In this document: one piece after another, positions 7,763-16,423 of the stretch
How positions within the stretch are numbered: the first letter of the stretch is position 1
Layout: the number at the start of each line of letters is the position of its first letter
The notes under the pieces: generated by a model
The model's database searches: none
Seen by the model: only the letters and a program-made list of their open reading frames with translations
Told to the model about the DNA's origin: nothing
Assembly: GCA_013813135.1 (NCBI GenBank)
Contig: JACCSF010000092.1
Location: forward strand, 1 to 22,348
Length of the DNA stretch: 22,348 nt
Source: Thermoleophilaceae bacterium
GTDB taxonomy: Bacteria; Actinomycetota; Thermoleophilia; Solirubrobacterales; Thermoleophilaceae
Reading direction: 5' to 3'
Program-made: the position numbers and the translations under genes

Positions 7763-8470
7763 CTGACCGCCAGGCTGCTGCTCGAGTACGACGGTTCGGA
7801 CTTCGCGGGCTGGGCGCGCCAGCCGGGGCGACGGACGGTGCAATCCGTGGTCGAGGAGGCGCTGGCGACCGCGCTGGGACGCGAGGTGCAGCTGACCGTG
7901 GCGGGCCGGACCGACCGCGGGGTGCACGCGCTCGGCCAGGTGGCCAGTCATGCCGGCGAGCCGGCGGAGCTGAGATCGCTGAATGGGATCCTGCCCGACG
8001 ATGTCGCCGTGCTGGAGAGCGCGGCGGCGGCTGACGGGTTCGACGCGCGCCGCGACGCCACCAGCCGGACCTACCGCTACCGCCTGTTCGTGCGCTCGGC
8101 GCCGAGCTCGTTCGAGCGCGGACGGGCGCTCTGGTGGCCGCGCCCGCTGGATCTCGAGGCGCTCTCCGAGTACGCGGCGGCCCTGCGGGGCGTGCACGAC
8201 TTCACCGCCTTCACGCCGACCGACAGCGCCCACGTTCGCTTCGAGCGGAGGGTGCAGCGGGCGGAGTGGATCCGCGAGAGCGACGACGTGCTCGCCTTCG
8301 TGATCGAGGCCGACGCCTTCATGCGCAACATGGTCCGCGCGCTGGTCGGCACCATGCTCGGCGGCCCGGGCCCCAGGGGCTTCCGGCGGCTGCTGGAGGG
8401 CCGCCCGCGCGGCGAGGCGGGGGAGACAGCGCCTCCCCACGGGCTTTACCTGGAGTCCGTGCGCTACTGA
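7763..8470 (+). CDS. truA: tRNA pseudouridine synthase A (probable CTG start)
   Basis: TruA converts U38-40 in the anticodon arm of many tRNAs to pseudouridine. The catalytic motif is GRTDRGVHALGQV, with the active Asp in RTD. Other family segments are TSRTYRYRLF, GVHDFTAFT and AFMRNMVRALVGTML. The N-terminal block LLLEYDGSDFAGWARQ is essential to the fold, but no ATG, GTG or TTG lies upstream of it in frame. An in-frame stop sits at 7733, and the first standard start (GTG 7838) would delete the block. CTG 7763, four bases after the previous stop, is therefore the best start and gives 235 residues. Translation may depend on coupling to the upstream methyltransferase. Confidence 0.9.
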   Translation: MTARLLLEYDGSDFAGWARQPGRRTVQSVVEEALATALGREVQLTVAGRTDRGVHALGQVASHAGEPAELRSLNGILPDDVAVLESAAAADGFDARRDATSRTYRYRLFVRSAPSSFERGRALWWPRPLDLEALSEYAAALRGVHDFTAFTPTDSAHVRFERRVQRAEWIRESDDVLAFVIEADAFMRNMVRALVGTMLGGPGPRGFRRLLEGRPRGEAGETAPPHGLYLESVRY

Positions 8471-8485
8471 GTAGTCTCGCCCCTG

Positions 8486-9304
8486 ATGAAGGTCTTGCTC
8501 ACAAACGACGACGGCATCAGCGCCACCGGCCTGAACGCCATGCGGAGGGCACTGCTCGAAGTGCCCGGCATCGAGCTGGCCGTGATCGCGCCTGACTCGA
8601 ACCGCTCGGCGACCGCCCGCAGCATCACGACCCGCCAGCCGCTCTGGGTCGAGGAGGTCGAGTTCGGCGACGGCACCTCCGGCTTCGCCACCGACGGCAC
8701 GCCGGTCGACTGCGTGCGCTTCGCCGCGCTCGGCCTGATCGACTTCGAGCCGGAGCTGATCGTCTCCGGCATCAACCACGGCTCCAACCTTGGCGACGAC
8801 ATCACCTACTCCGGCACGGTGGCGGCTGCGCTCGAGGGCATCGTGGTGGGCATCCCGGCGATCGCCGTCTCCCAGCAGGCCGACCACGGTGAGATGGACT
8901 TCCGCGCCGCGAGCGGCTGGGCGCGCGAGGACTTCGCGCAAGCCGCCGCCTTCGCCGCGCGGTTGGTCGAGGAGCTCGAGCGCGTGCCGATCCCCGAGGG
9001 CACGCTGCTCAACGTGAACTGCCCGGTCGGCGAGATCGCCGGCGTGCGCGCCGCGCGGCTGGGGAAGCGCATCTACAACGACCGGATGGAGCTGACCGAG
9101 GAAGTGGACGGCCGGCGCCGCTACCGCATCTACGGGGAGATGCCCGGATACCGGCACGAGGACGGCACCGACTTCGCCGCGATCGCGGACGGCTGCATCG
9201 CGGTCACCCCGCTCCACTTCGACCTCACCGACCGGGCCGGCGTCGAGGAGCTCACCGGCTTCGACCTCGACGCGCTGCTGAAGCCCGCGGCGCGGGAAGT
9301 GTGA
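8486..9304 (+). CDS. surE: 5'/3'-nucleotidase SurE
   Basis: SurE is a metal-dependent phosphatase that removes phosphate from nucleoside monophosphates, and is linked to survival in stationary phase. The 272-residue protein starts with the hallmark MKVLLTNDDG, in which Asp8 and Asp9 bind the metal. It continues with IAPDSNRSATARSIT and DGTPVDCVR, and with SGINHGSNLGDDITYSGTVA, which carries the metal-binding Asn. A late segment, TDFAAIADGCIAVTPLHFDL, is also typical. It begins 15 bases after truA. Its stop overlaps the ligA start (GTGA at 9301-9304), so it probably shares a transcript with truA and ligA. Confidence 0.95.
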   Translation: MKVLLTNDDGISATGLNAMRRALLEVPGIELAVIAPDSNRSATARSITTRQPLWVEEVEFGDGTSGFATDGTPVDCVRFAALGLIDFEPELIVSGINHGSNLGDDITYSGTVAAALEGIVVGIPAIAVSQQADHGEMDFRAASGWAREDFAQAAAFAARLVEELERVPIPEGTLLNVNCPVGEIAGVRAARLGKRIYNDRMELTEEVDGRRRYRIYGEMPGYRHEDGTDFAAIADGCIAVTPLHFDLTDRAGVEELTGFDLDALLKPAAREV

Positions 9305-11358
9305 GCGCCACCGCCGAGGACAGAGCGGCCGAGCTGCGGCGGCAGCTCCGCCACCACAACCACCGCTACTACGTCCTCGACGACCCCGAGGTCTCGGACT
9401 CCGAGTACGACGCGCTGCTGAACGAGCTGCGCGACCTCGAGGCCGAGCACCCGGACCTGCGGACGCCCGACTCGCCCACCCAGCGCGTCGGCGCCGAGCC
9501 GCTCGACAAGTTCGAGCAGGTGCGCCACCTGCAGCCGATGCTGTCGCTCGCCAACGCCCGCAACGAGGAGGAGATGGCCGCCTGGGTGGTCCGCTCCGAG
9601 CGCTACCTGGCCCGCCAGGGCGTCGAGATGGGGGACGTGCGCTTCGTGGCCGAGCCGAAGATCGACGGCCTCGCCATCTCGCTCGTGTACGAGAACGGGG
9701 TGCTGGTGCGCGGAGCCACGCGCGGCAACGGCGAGATCGGCGAGGAGGTGACCCAGAACCTGCGCACGATCGGCGCGATCCCGCTGCGGATCGAGGACGC
9801 GCCGCCGCTGCTGGAGGTGCGCGGCGAGGTCTACCTGCCGCTGGCGGCGTTCGCCCGCCTCAACGAGCAGCGCGCGGAGGCCGGCGAGCCGACCTTCGCC
9901 AACCCGCGCAACTCCGCTGCCGGCTCGATCCGCCAGCTCGACCCTCAGCTCGCCGCGTCGCGCCCGCTGTCGATGTGGTGCTACGGCGTCGGCGCGCTGG
10001 AGGGCCTTGAGTTCGAGACCCACTGGGAGTCGCTGGAGTGGCTGCGTGGCCACGGCTTCAGGGTCAACCGCGACGTGGAGCGCCATGGCACCGTTGACGA
10101 GGTGGTGGCGGCCTGCCGCGCCTGGGAGGACCGGCGCGACCGGCTCGACTTCGAGATCGACGGCGTGGTCGTGAAGGTCGACGACCTCGACCTCCAGCGT
10201 CAGCTCGGAGTGGTCGGCCGCGAGCCGCGCGGGGCGATCGCCTGGAAGTTCGCGCCCTCGACCGCGACCACGACGCTGCAGGGCGTGGCGTGGAATGTGG
10301 GGCGCACGGGGCACATGGTGCCGTTCGCGCAGCTCGAGCCGGTCCAGGTGTCGGGCGTGACGGTGCGGCTGGCGACGCTGCACAACGAGGAGGACCTCCG
10401 CCGCAAGGACGTGCGTGAGGGCGACGAGGTGATCGTGATGCGCGCCGGCGACGTGATCCCCCAGGTCGTCTCGCCGACGGCCAAGGCGCAGAAGCGCAAG
10501 CGGCGCAGCGCGCCGCCCGCGCCGCCGGCGAGCTGTCCAGCCTGTGGCACGCCGACCGTGAAACCGGAGGGCGGCGTCTGGACCATCTGCCCGAACCGCA
10601 CCGGCTGCCCGGGTCAGGTCTTCCAGGCGGTCAAGCACTTTGTCGGCGCCATGGACATCGACGGTCTCGGCGAGGAGAACGCGCGCCGCTTCTTGCAGCA
10701 GGGGCTGATCGAGAGCATGGCCGACATCTACGAGCTCACGGTGGAGCGGCTGGCCGAGCTCGAGGGATTCGGCGAGATCTCGGGTCGCAACCTGGTGGAG
10801 GCGATCGAGGCCTCCAAGCGGCAGCCTTTCCACCTGGTGCTCTACGCGCTCGGAATCCCGGGCATCGGCTACGTCAACGCGCGCAATCTGGCGCGCCACT
10901 TCCGCTCCATGGACGCGCTGCTCGCCGCCTCGGAGGAGGAGCTGACCGCGGTCGAGGGGATGGGGCCGATCATGGCCACGACCGTGCACGAGACGCTCGC
11001 CGAGGAGCGCACGGGGGAGCTGATCGAGCGCCTGCGCGGCTACGGGCTGCGGGTGGAGGAGGAGGGCGCCGCGGCGCCGGCCGAGGGGCCGCTCGTCGGC
11101 AGGACGCTCGTGCTGACCGGCACCCTGCCGAACCTGACCCGCCCCGACGCGACAGCGCGCATCGAGGCGGCCGGCGGCAAGGTGACCGGCTCGGTGTCGA
11201 AGAAGACCGACTACCTGGTGGCGGGCGAGGACCCCGGCACCAAGCTCACCAAGGCGCAGGAGCTGGGGACGGAGGTTCTGGACGAGGACGGGCTGCTGGC
11301 GCTGCTGCCCTCGGACGCGCCCCCAGCTGCCGCGGCGGCGCCCCGGCGGCGCCGCTAG
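9301..11358 (+). CDS. ligA: NAD-dependent DNA ligase LigA
   Basis: This essential enzyme seals nicks during DNA replication and repair using NAD+. All expected domains appear in order across 685 residues: the NAD-binding Ia region (HNHRYYVLDDPEVSDSEYDA), the adenylation domain with nucleophile Lys120 in AEPKIDG, the OB fold (FAPSTATTTLQ, GRTGHMVPFAQLEPV), a four-Cys zinc finger near residues 411-438 (CPACGTP ... CPNRTGCPG), helix-hairpin-helix repeats (ALGIPGIGYVNARNLA, AVEGMGPIMA) and a C-terminal BRCT domain (GRTLVLTGTLPNLTRPDA). The GTG start overlaps the surE stop. The gene ends just two bases from the convergent carboxypeptidase gene. Confidence 0.97.
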   Translation: MSATAEDRAAELRRQLRHHNHRYYVLDDPEVSDSEYDALLNELRDLEAEHPDLRTPDSPTQRVGAEPLDKFEQVRHLQPMLSLANARNEEEMAAWVVRSERYLARQGVEMGDVRFVAEPKIDGLAISLVYENGVLVRGATRGNGEIGEEVTQNLRTIGAIPLRIEDAPPLLEVRGEVYLPLAAFARLNEQRAEAGEPTFANPRNSAAGSIRQLDPQLAASRPLSMWCYGVGALEGLEFETHWESLEWLRGHGFRVNRDVERHGTVDEVVAACRAWEDRRDRLDFEIDGVVVKVDDLDLQRQLGVVGREPRGAIAWKFAPSTATTTLQGVAWNVGRTGHMVPFAQLEPVQVSGVTVRLATLHNEEDLRRKDVREGDEVIVMRAGDVIPQVVSPTAKAQKRKRRSAPPAPPASCPACGTPTVKPEGGVWTICPNRTGCPGQVFQAVKHFVGAMDIDGLGEENARRFLQQGLIESMADIYELTVERLAELEGFGEISGRNLVEAIEASKRQPFHLVLYALGIPGIGYVNARNLARHFRSMDALLAASEEELTAVEGMGPIMATTVHETLAEERTGELIERLRGYGLRVEEEGAAAPAEGPLVGRTLVLTGTLPNLTRPDATARIEAAGGKVTGSVSKKTDYLVAGEDPGTKLTKAQELGTEVLDEDGLLALLPSDAPPAAAAAPRRRR

Positions 11359-11360
11359 AG

Positions 11361-12593
11361 CTAGAGGTCCTGCGCCGCGATCTTCGCGAGCATCTTGTCC
11401 TGCAGGACACGGGCGCCGGTCGGCGAGACGCGGTTCATGAGGATCGAGTACACCCACGTGTCGCCCTTCAGGTCCTCGCAGTAGCCGGACAGCGCGCTCA
11501 CGTCCGAGAGCGTGCCGGTCTTGCCAACGCAGTGGTCGCGCGCCGCGCCGCGGCGCATCCTGTCCACGAGCGTGCCGTCGCGTCCGGCGATCGGCAGCGA
11601 GTCGACGAGGGCGTCGGATACCTCTTGATCGCGCTTGTACATCGCGCTGAGTAGGCGCACGACCCGATACGGCGACGCGCGGTTGCCGCGCGAGAGCCCC
11701 GAGCCGTCGACCAGCTGCGCGCCCGAGCCCAGGCGCCGCGCGAACCCGGCGATCAGCGACGCCCCCGCCGAGGTGGTGCCGCGGCCGTTCACCTGCATCG
11801 CGATGTCCTTTGCCAGCAACTCGGCGAAGAAGTTGTCGGACGGCTTGTTCATCAGCTTGATGATGTGCGCCATCGTCGGCGAGTCCACGCTGGCCAGCAC
11901 CTCCAGCCCCGAGGGCGCCTTGGTTGCGGCCGGCTTGCCCGGCACCGCGATCCCGCGCGCCTCGAGCGCGTCGTCGAGCCTCGCGGCCGCGAAGGCGGGC
12001 GGGTTCGTCTGGAACGCGCTGCCGCCCTCGTTGGCGAACCCGCGGTTGAAGGAGAGGGCGCTCAGCGGGCCGACCCAGATCGACGCGCCGTAGCCGGAGT
12101 CGGGCCCCCCGCGCAGCGAGTCCTGGCGCGTCTCGTCGCCGTAGACGCGGCCCGTGACCCGCTCGACGCCGGCCTGGTCGATCAGCTTGGCCAGCTGCTG
12201 GACGGTTGCGCCGCCGCCGTAGAACTTGCGCGTGTAGGTGCTCGAGCCGAACGTCGGGTCGCCGCCCCCGCGCAGGTAGAGGTTCCCGCGCCAGACGCCC
12301 TCGTCCTCCAGCCGGCCGTCGCTCAGGACCTCGGTGCCGAGCGTGCCCTCGGTGCCGAAGCGGGCCAGCGCCGCCGAGGAGGTGAAGAGCTTCGTGTTCG
12401 AGGCCAGGATGCGCGGCGTTCCGGCGCGCCAGGCGAATACCTTCTCGCCGGTGCTGAGGTTCACGACGTAAGCACCGGCCTGGCTGCCCGCCAGGCGCAT
12501 GTAGCGCGTGAGTGAGCTCTTCAGGTCCGCCTGGGCCGCCTCCGCGGGCAGCAACAGGACGACCGCGAGCAGGATGAGGACTGCGCGCCGCAT
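11361..12593 (-). CDS. dacB: D-alanyl-D-alanine carboxypeptidase/endopeptidase, PBP4 type (peptidase S13)
   Basis: A low-molecular-mass class C penicillin-binding protein that trims or cleaves peptidoglycan peptides outside the membrane. The open frame extends far upstream, but ATG 12593 gives a proper signal peptide (MRRAVLILLAVVLLLPAEAA, then QA) and a 410-residue protein. The three active-site motifs are present: SNTK with nucleophile Ser65 and Lys68, SDN at 252-254 (KPSDNFFAELLAKD), and KTG at 358-360 (CVGKTGTLSDVSALSGY). Cys355 and Cys372 flank the KTG strand and could form a disulfide. An inserted domain between the first two motifs (YLRGGGDPTFGS, RVYGDET) is typical of PBP4. It diverges from the patatin gene, with about 69 bases between starts. 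Confidence 0.93.
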   Translation of the reverse strand: MRRAVLILLAVVLLLPAEAAQADLKSSLTRYMRLAGSQAGAYVVNLSTGEKVFAWRAGTPRILASNTKLFTSSAALARFGTEGTLGTEVLSDGRLEDEGVWRGNLYLRGGGDPTFGSSTYTRKFYGGGATVQQLAKLIDQAGVERVTGRVYGDETRQDSLRGGPDSGYGASIWVGPLSALSFNRGFANEGGSAFQTNPPAFAAARLDDALEARGIAVPGKPAATKAPSGLEVLASVDSPTMAHIIKLMNKPSDNFFAELLAKDIAMQVNGRGTTSAGASLIAGFARRLGSGAQLVDGSGLSRGNRASPYRVVRLLSAMYKRDQEVSDALVDSLPIAGRDGTLVDRMRRGAARDHCVGKTGTLSDVSALSGYCEDLKGDTWVYSILMNRVSPTGARVLQDKMLAKIAAQDL

Positions 12594-12662
12594 CGAGGAA
12601 GGCAACACCGTAGCGACCCTCCCGGAGCGGTTGCCGCCGCATCCGCGATACTCGTCACCTAG

Positions 12663-13931
12663 ATGGGCGAGGTCGTAAAGCTCCAGAAGCCGGCCCGGAA
12701 GACAGGCAAGGTCCAGCCGAAGCCGCGCGGGCGGCGGCCGCGGCGCTCGCGCACCGCGCTGGTCCTGGGCGGCGGCGGCTTCACCGGCGGCGTCTACGAG
12801 ATCGGGGCGCTGCGCGCGCTGGACCTGCTGGCCGTGAACCGCACGGTCAACGAGTTCGACGTCTACGTGGGCACCAGCGCCGGGTCCTTCCTGGCCGCCC
12901 TGACGGCCAACGGCGTGACCCCCGAGGAGATGATGCGGGTGGTCAACCAGCAGGTGCCCACGCCGTTCGCGGACGTCGACAGGGACACGCTGATGCGGCC
13001 CAACGCGCTCGAGTTCGCCCAGAGCGCGGCACTCCTGCCGCTGCGCCTGCTCGGGCTGGGGCGCAACTTTCTCGGCCACCTGCGCTCGGCGTCGCTGATC
13101 GACGTGGCCGTCGGTCTGGCCGAGGCGCTGCCGTCGGGCCTGTACGACGGACGCGGCGTCCAGGACTATCTCGAGAAGGTGCTCAGCGACCCCGACCGCG
13201 TGAACGACTTCCGCCTGCTGGAGAACGAGCTCTACCTCACGGCAACCGACCTCGACACGTGCGAGCGCATCGTGCTCGGCGGGCCGGACTGGGACGACGT
13301 GCCGATCGCCCGTTCCGTCGCCGCCTCCACGGCGTTGCCGATGGTCTACAAGCCGGTCGAGATCAAGGGCCGCCACCTCGTCGACGGCGGTCTGCGGTCC
13401 ACGACCAACGTGGACGTCGCGGTGGAGGCGGGCGCCAAGTTCGTGATCGTGGTCAACCCGCTGGTCCCCTACGTGAACGACTTCCAGAAGGTGATCCCGA
13501 CCATGCTGGGCAGCCGCGTGCGGCGCGTGCGGGACATGGGCTTCCCGCAGATCGGCTACCAGGCGTTCAAGCTGCTCGCCCACCAGCGGCTGCACGAGGC
13601 GGTGAGCCACTGGAAGGAGCGCTACCCGGGCGTGGACATCATCTTGATCGAGCCCGACCCGAACGACGAGCTGATGTTCGAGACGAACATCCTCAACTTC
13701 ACGCGGCGGGTCGAGATCGCCCGGCACGGCTTCGAGTCCGTCACCCTCAAGCTCGCCTCGGAGTACGACGACCTGAAGGCGATCTGCGCTAAGCACGGCA
13801 TCGAGATCTCGGCCACGCGCGTGCGCAAGGTGGTGCGCAAGTTCGCCGAAGAGCGCGAGCGCTCCGCCGGCTGGCGGCGCATCCTCGAGCAGACGACGGC
13901 CGGCCTGCTGCGCCAGTCCGAAGACAGCTAG
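12663..13931 (+). CDS. Patatin-like phospholipase / acyl hydrolase
   Basis: A 422-residue predicted lipid acyl hydrolase with the Ser-Asp dyad of patatins. The Gly-rich oxyanion loop is LGGGGFTGGVYEIGALRAL (residues 35-53), the nucleophile elbow is GTSAG with Ser72, and the catalytic Asp241 lies in VDGGLRSTTNVDVA. The first 30 residues are strongly basic (RRPRRSR), which could aid contact with acidic membranes. The C-terminal third (LKAICAKHGIEISATRVRKV and onward) is charged and not recognised. No signal peptide is present, so it probably acts inside the cell or at the inner membrane face. Its lipid substrate is unknown. Confidence 0.9.
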   Translation: MGEVVKLQKPARKTGKVQPKPRGRRPRRSRTALVLGGGGFTGGVYEIGALRALDLLAVNRTVNEFDVYVGTSAGSFLAALTANGVTPEEMMRVVNQQVPTPFADVDRDTLMRPNALEFAQSAALLPLRLLGLGRNFLGHLRSASLIDVAVGLAEALPSGLYDGRGVQDYLEKVLSDPDRVNDFRLLENELYLTATDLDTCERIVLGGPDWDDVPIARSVAASTALPMVYKPVEIKGRHLVDGGLRSTTNVDVAVEAGAKFVIVVNPLVPYVNDFQKVIPTMLGSRVRRVRDMGFPQIGYQAFKLLAHQRLHEAVSHWKERYPGVDIILIEPDPNDELMFETNILNFTRRVEIARHGFESVTLKLASEYDDLKAICAKHGIEISATRVRKVVRKFAEERERSAGWRRILEQTTAGLLRQSEDS

Positions 13932-14177
13932 CGATCAGGCCCACCTCGACCTCTTCGAGCGGCGGGCCCGGTTTGAAACTCATGTCATTCACAGGGCAGC
14001 CCACCCGGCGCTGACGAGGGAGCTCGGCGGGTTTCGCAGGGACTGCGGCCACAATCCGGCCCGCCGGTGGCGGCGGGGCGGGGTGGGCGGGCAACGGCAG
14101 CGCAGCCTTGTTCGCCGCGGTTCACGCCCCAGTCACAGAACGCGCACGAATGTGAGCCAAGCGCGGGGGCGGGGCGC
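13932..14177. other. Intergenic gap between two convergent genes
   Basis: This 246-base stretch separates the patatin gene from the end of the leftward methyltransferase. I find no open frame with a supporting ribosome site, no RNA gene and no clear terminator hairpin followed by a T-run. It contains G/C-rich tracts around 14060-14095, which are consistent with ordinary spacer DNA in this genome. Confidence 0.5.
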
Positions 14178-14807
14178 CTAGACCCGGCGCGCCGCGCCGA
14201 GGATGCGGGGGGCGGCCGGCGCCTCGTTGATCGAGCGGATCAGGAACCGCCGGCAGCGCTCGATCTTGAAGCCCGCCGCCTCGATGGCCCTACCGGTGTC
14301 GCGGTCAGCTCGACATCCGCCGAAGACCTTGGCCAGGCCCGGTGCGACCACTCGCTGCAGAAGGGCCAGCCGCGTCGACGTGCCGACCACGTGCTCGTAG
14401 AAGCGCAACTCGCCGCCCGGGCGCACCACGCGGTGCAGCTCCGCGAGCGCCGCCGGCTGGCTTGGGGCCGAGCAGAGCACGAGTACAGCCACCGCGGCAT
14501 CGAAGGCACCGTCCTCGAAGGGCAGGCGGTCCGCGACCGCGTCTACAACCCGGATCGGCCGCCCGGAGTCCCGCGCCGCCTCCGCGGCCCTCGCGCGCAG
14601 GTGTGCCTCGGGCTCGACCGCGACCAGCTCGCGGACCGGGTCCGGGTAGTGGCGGAAGTTGGGCCCGCTGCCAGAGCCGATCTCGATCACCCGGCCGCTC
14701 AGGCCGGCGAGCGTGTCGCGACGCCGATCCTCCTCCACCGGGCCTTCCCGGGCAGCGATGAACGCCGCCAGGCGCGCGAACAGCGGATGACTGACCTCCG
14801 CGGGCAT
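14178..14807 (-). CDS. Class I SAM-dependent methyltransferase (Methyltransf_11 type)
   Basis: A 209-residue predicted methyltransferase. SAM motif I is GRVIEIGSGSGPNFRHYP and the acidic strand end is ELVAVEPEAHLRARA. The segment VDAVADRLPFEDGAFDAAVA is the usual motif II/III region. ELHRVVRPGGELRFYEHV, followed by a GFKIERCRRF-like last strand, completes the fold in the style of METTL7/UbiE-type enzymes. The substrate is not indicated. It is last in a leftward four-gene unit, 22 bases after the aminotransferase stop. Confidence 0.87.
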   Translation of the reverse strand: MPAEVSHPLFARLAAFIAAREGPVEEDRRRDTLAGLSGRVIEIGSGSGPNFRHYPDPVRELVAVEPEAHLRARAAEAARDSGRPIRVVDAVADRLPFEDGAFDAAVAVLVLCSAPSQPAALAELHRVVRPGGELRFYEHVVGTSTRLALLQRVVAPGLAKVFGGCRADRDTGRAIEAAGFKIERCRRFLIRSINEAPAAPRILGAARRV

Positions 14808-14829
14808 CCAGGGCGAGGGTACCGCTCGC

Positions 14830-15921
14830 CTACGCGCCGACCACGTTGCCGTAGGCGCGCACGAGCCGGCCGGTGGCCGCCTCGTTCAGCACCGCCGCGC
14901 GCACGTGGTCGTCCGCCCCCAGCGGGCCGCCGGGGGCGACGATCACGCCCTGGCGGCGCAGCGCGTGCGCCATCGCGTCGCCGCTGTGCCCGGGGGCGCG
15001 CACCCACACGAAGTTCGCCTGGGAGCTGGTCACGTCCGCGCCCTGGGCGGCCAGGCCCTCGGTCACCCGCAGCCGCTCCCGGCTCACGACGCGGCGGCGC
15101 CGGTCGATCTCGCCGTCGCCGTGGCGCAGCGCGTGCTCCACCGCGGCCTGGGTCAAGGCGTTCACTCCCAGCACGGGCGCGACCGCCGCGAGCAGGTCCA
15201 CGTCGGAGCTGACCGCGTAGCCGGCGCGCAGCCCGGAGAGCCCGTAGATCTTCGAGAAGGTGCGCACCACAAGGAGGCGCGGGAAGGCGTCCACCAGGCG
15301 CAGGCAGGCGTCGGGCGACTCCTCGTCCTGGAAGTGCACGAGCGCCTCGTCGAGCAGCACGTGCACGTGCGCGGGCAGCCCGGCCAGCACCGCTCCGAGC
15401 TCATGCGAGCGCATGTACTCGCCGGTCGGGTCATTGGGGTTGCAGACGATCAGCACCCTGGTGCGCCCGGTCACCGCGTCGCTGAGGCGCCCGTGCTCCG
15501 CGATCACCGGCCGCGCCCCGGCGTGGGCGGCCAGCAGCGGGTAGAGCGGGTATGAGGGCCAGGGCATAACCAGCTCGTCGCCGCGGCCGAGCAGCGTGAG
15601 CGCCGCCGCCTGCAGCAGCTCGGCGGCGCCGTTGCCGAGGGCGATCTGCTCCGGGGCGATCCCGTGGCGGTCTGCCAGCAAGCGGCGCACCGGGGCTGCG
15701 TGGCGGTCCGGGTAGCGGTTGACCAGCCCGCGGGCGCGGGCGATCGCGGCGTTGACCACCTCCGAGTGAGGCAGGTCGGGCCACTCGGTCCCGGACAGAT
15801 CGAGGTCGGGCAGGCGCTCCAGCGCCAGGAGCTTCTCGCGGGCCCGGCGCGCGCGCCGCTCGCGGTTCAGCTCGCGCTCGTCGAGGTCGTCGTACTGGCG
15901 GTAGTAGTCGCGGAAACCCAC
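14830..15921 (-). CDS. PLP-dependent aminotransferase, histidinol-phosphate aminotransferase-like
   Basis: A 363-residue fold-type I aminotransferase. The PLP-binding Lys is K224 in RTFSKIYGLSGLRAGYA. Other family motifs are LGNGAAELLQAAALTLLGRG, PWPSYPLYPLLA, the substrate-side NPNDPTG (161-167) and the cofactor Asp in LLDEALVHF (D191). This is the HisC/Cobalamin-D type. The N-terminus carries an extra charged stretch (ERELNRERRARRAREK) that is not usual for biosynthetic HisC. No other histidine genes are nearby, so the substrate may not be histidinol phosphate. It lies in a leftward unit with a membrane protein, an acyl-CoA ligase and a methyltransferase. Confidence 0.85.
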   Translation of the reverse strand: MGFRDYYRQYDDLDERELNRERRARRAREKLLALERLPDLDLSGTEWPDLPHSEVVNAAIARARGLVNRYPDRHAAPVRRLLADRHGIAPEQIALGNGAAELLQAAALTLLGRGDELVMPWPSYPLYPLLAAHAGARPVIAEHGRLSDAVTGRTRVLIVCNPNDPTGEYMRSHELGAVLAGLPAHVHVLLDEALVHFQDEESPDACLRLVDAFPRLLVVRTFSKIYGLSGLRAGYAVSSDVDLLAAVAPVLGVNALTQAAVEHALRHGDGEIDRRRRVVSRERLRVTEGLAAQGADVTSSQANFVWVRAPGHSGDAMAHALRRQGVIVAPGGPLGADDHVRAAVLNEAATGRLVRAYGNVVGA

Positions 15922-15934
15922 GCAGGCCCCGGCC

Positions 15935-16408
15935 TCAGTTGCCCGGGGCGAAGGTCGGCCCTGGCCCCTCGATGACCAGGAACCAGACCGTGAATATCAC
16001 CGCGGCCACGCCGACGCTCGTCGCGAAGATGCGCTCCAGCGCTCCCTGCTCCTGGCGGTGCCCCGCGGCGCGGCGGACGAGCTTCCAGGCATGATCGACG
16101 CGCTTGCCGCCCGCCATCGTGAGCATCAACGAGGCAAGGCAGCCGAGCATGACCATGGCGATGCCCGCGGTCACGTAGCCGGTCAGGTAGTCGACCTGAG
16201 AGCCGATCCACAGCCACGCCAGCGGCTGCGGGCCGAACAGCGACAGGCAGAGCACCACCTCGAGCGCGAGCAGCGCGTGGGCCAGCAGGCGGTCGTACCG
16301 GCGGCGCCGATCCGAGGACGGCTCGACATCGCGGTAGCGCACCGGCCCCGTGCCGGGGCGCCTGCCGATGAAAAGTCCGCCGGTATCGCTTGGGTCGTTG
16401 CTGGCCAC
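15935..16408 (-). CDS. Small integral membrane protein of unknown function
   Basis: I do not recognise this 157-residue protein. It starts with a polar, Arg-rich cytoplasmic-looking segment (RRPGTGPVRYRDVEPSSDRR). Three hydrophobic helices follow, near residues 43-69 (LLALEVVLCLSLF), 75-97 (YVTAGIAMVMLGCLASLML) and 126-146 (ATSVGVAAVIFTVWFLVI). A basic loop lies between the second and third. Its gaps to its neighbours are 15 and 13 bases, so it is almost certainly cotranscribed with the acyl-CoA ligase and the aminotransferase. No catalytic motif is visible. Confidence 0.8.
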   Translation of the reverse strand: MASNDPSDTGGLFIGRRPGTGPVRYRDVEPSSDRRRRYDRLLAHALLALEVVLCLSLFGPQPLAWLWIGSQVDYLTGYVTAGIAMVMLGCLASLMLTMAGGKRVDHAWKLVRRAAGHRQEQGALERIFATSVGVAAVIFTVWFLVIEGPGPTFAPGN

Positions 16409-16423
16409 GCCGCCTTCGAGACG

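Noticed and set aside
9130..12642. A very long leftward open frame of 1170 codons
   Set aside because: It lies antisense to ligA and overlaps dacB in another frame. Its composition is Arg/Ala/His-rich, as expected for a shadow of GC-rich codons, and no domain is visible.
12594..13796. A leftward extension of the carboxypeptidase frame far upstream
   Set aside because: It runs antisense through the patatin gene. A proper signal peptide starts at 12593, so the extension is a chance open frame.
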